From: Gemmatimonadota bacterium | Lineage (GTDB): Bacteria; Gemmatimonadota; Gemmatimonadetes; Longimicrobiales; RSA9 | Length of the DNA: 13,838 nucleotides | Direction of reading: 5' to 3' | Assembly (NCBI GenBank): GCA_016207445.1 | Contig: JACQPS010000250.1 | Coordinates: forward strand, 1 to 13,838 | In this document: piece by piece, positions 12,544 through 13,838 of the stretch | How positions within the stretch are numbered: the first letter of the stretch is position 1 | How the letters are laid out: every line of letters begins with the position of its first letter | Program-made: the position numbers and the translations under genes | The notes under the pieces: generated by a model | What the model was told of the DNA's origin: nothing | Seen by the model: only the letters and a program-made list of their open reading frames with translations | Databases searched by the model: none

Positions 12544-12573
12544 TTGTCTCGTCCGTCGCGCCCGTGGTAAACT
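12544..12573 (+). promoter_or_regulatory. Extended -10 promoter for the xanthine dehydrogenase-type gene
   Basis: TTGTCT (12544-12549), an 18-base spacer, then TAAACT (12568-12573) preceded by TGG, an extended -10 (TGnTAAACT). The -10 ends 5 bases before the ATG, so the start site would fall on or next to the start codon. There is no Shine-Dalgarno sequence, consistent with a leaderless transcript. Confidence 0.6.
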
Positions 12574-12578
12574 ACCCC

Positions 12579-13838
<1,260 letters not shown>

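Overview
The window is a very GC-rich bacterial chromosome segment (by eye about 70% G+C) with tightly packed genes and mostly housekeeping or metabolic content. The LexA-type regulator, the winged-helix regulator paired with a membrane protein, and the overall codon style look to me like Gemmatimonadota or a related lineage. That is recognition from memory, not a search result. No phage, IS element, CRISPR array, tRNA or rRNA is visible.

Layout. 1-4053 (minus strand): a partial unknown gene at the left edge, then a compact leftward operon reading lexA-like regulator > tadA > D-2-hydroxyacid dehydrogenase > GHL10/DUF187-type lipoprotein > VOC/glyoxalase-fold protein. The last four are joined by overlaps or a 3-base gap. 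Two good sigma70-type promoters lie upstream of the lexA-like gene (4212-4299). 4354-6210 (minus): gltX, preceded by a small coiled-coil-like gene. 6441-7443 (plus): a multi-pass membrane protein overlapping a winged-helix regulator, followed by a heptamer repeat and an intrinsic terminator. 7557-10022 (plus): an undecaprenyl diphosphate synthase homologue, an alpha/beta hydrolase and a putative lipoprotein. 10046-10516 (minus): a stand-alone receiver-domain response regulator. 10517-11116: a 600-base gap with no convincing gene. 11117-13838: a divergent pair, a purine/nucleoside deaminase-type amidohydrolase (minus) and the start of a xanthine dehydrogenase-type molybdenum subunit (plus), which runs off the right edge. 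Its frame is open from 12579 to the end.

The two most notable points are these. (1) The LexA-like protein keeps the DNA-binding domain and the catalytic serine, but has glutamine where the catalytic lysine should be and no Ala-Gly cleavage site. It may be a repressor that cannot be switched off by RecA-stimulated self-cleavage. (2) The 600-base gap holds a clean plus-strand promoter (10687-10715). After it comes a run of at least seven hairpins, including an 11-bp perfect stem, ending in a terminator-like hairpin at 10966-11000. I see no protein gene downstream on that strand, so this is a candidate undescribed structured RNA of about 280-290 nt that matches no RNA family I recognise.

A secondary theme is translation initiation. 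Several genes (gltX, the membrane protein, the esterase, xanthine dehydrogenase) have no Shine-Dalgarno sequence but have promoter-like elements placed so that transcription would start at or within a few bases of the ATG. This suggests leaderless mRNAs beside ordinary SD-led genes.
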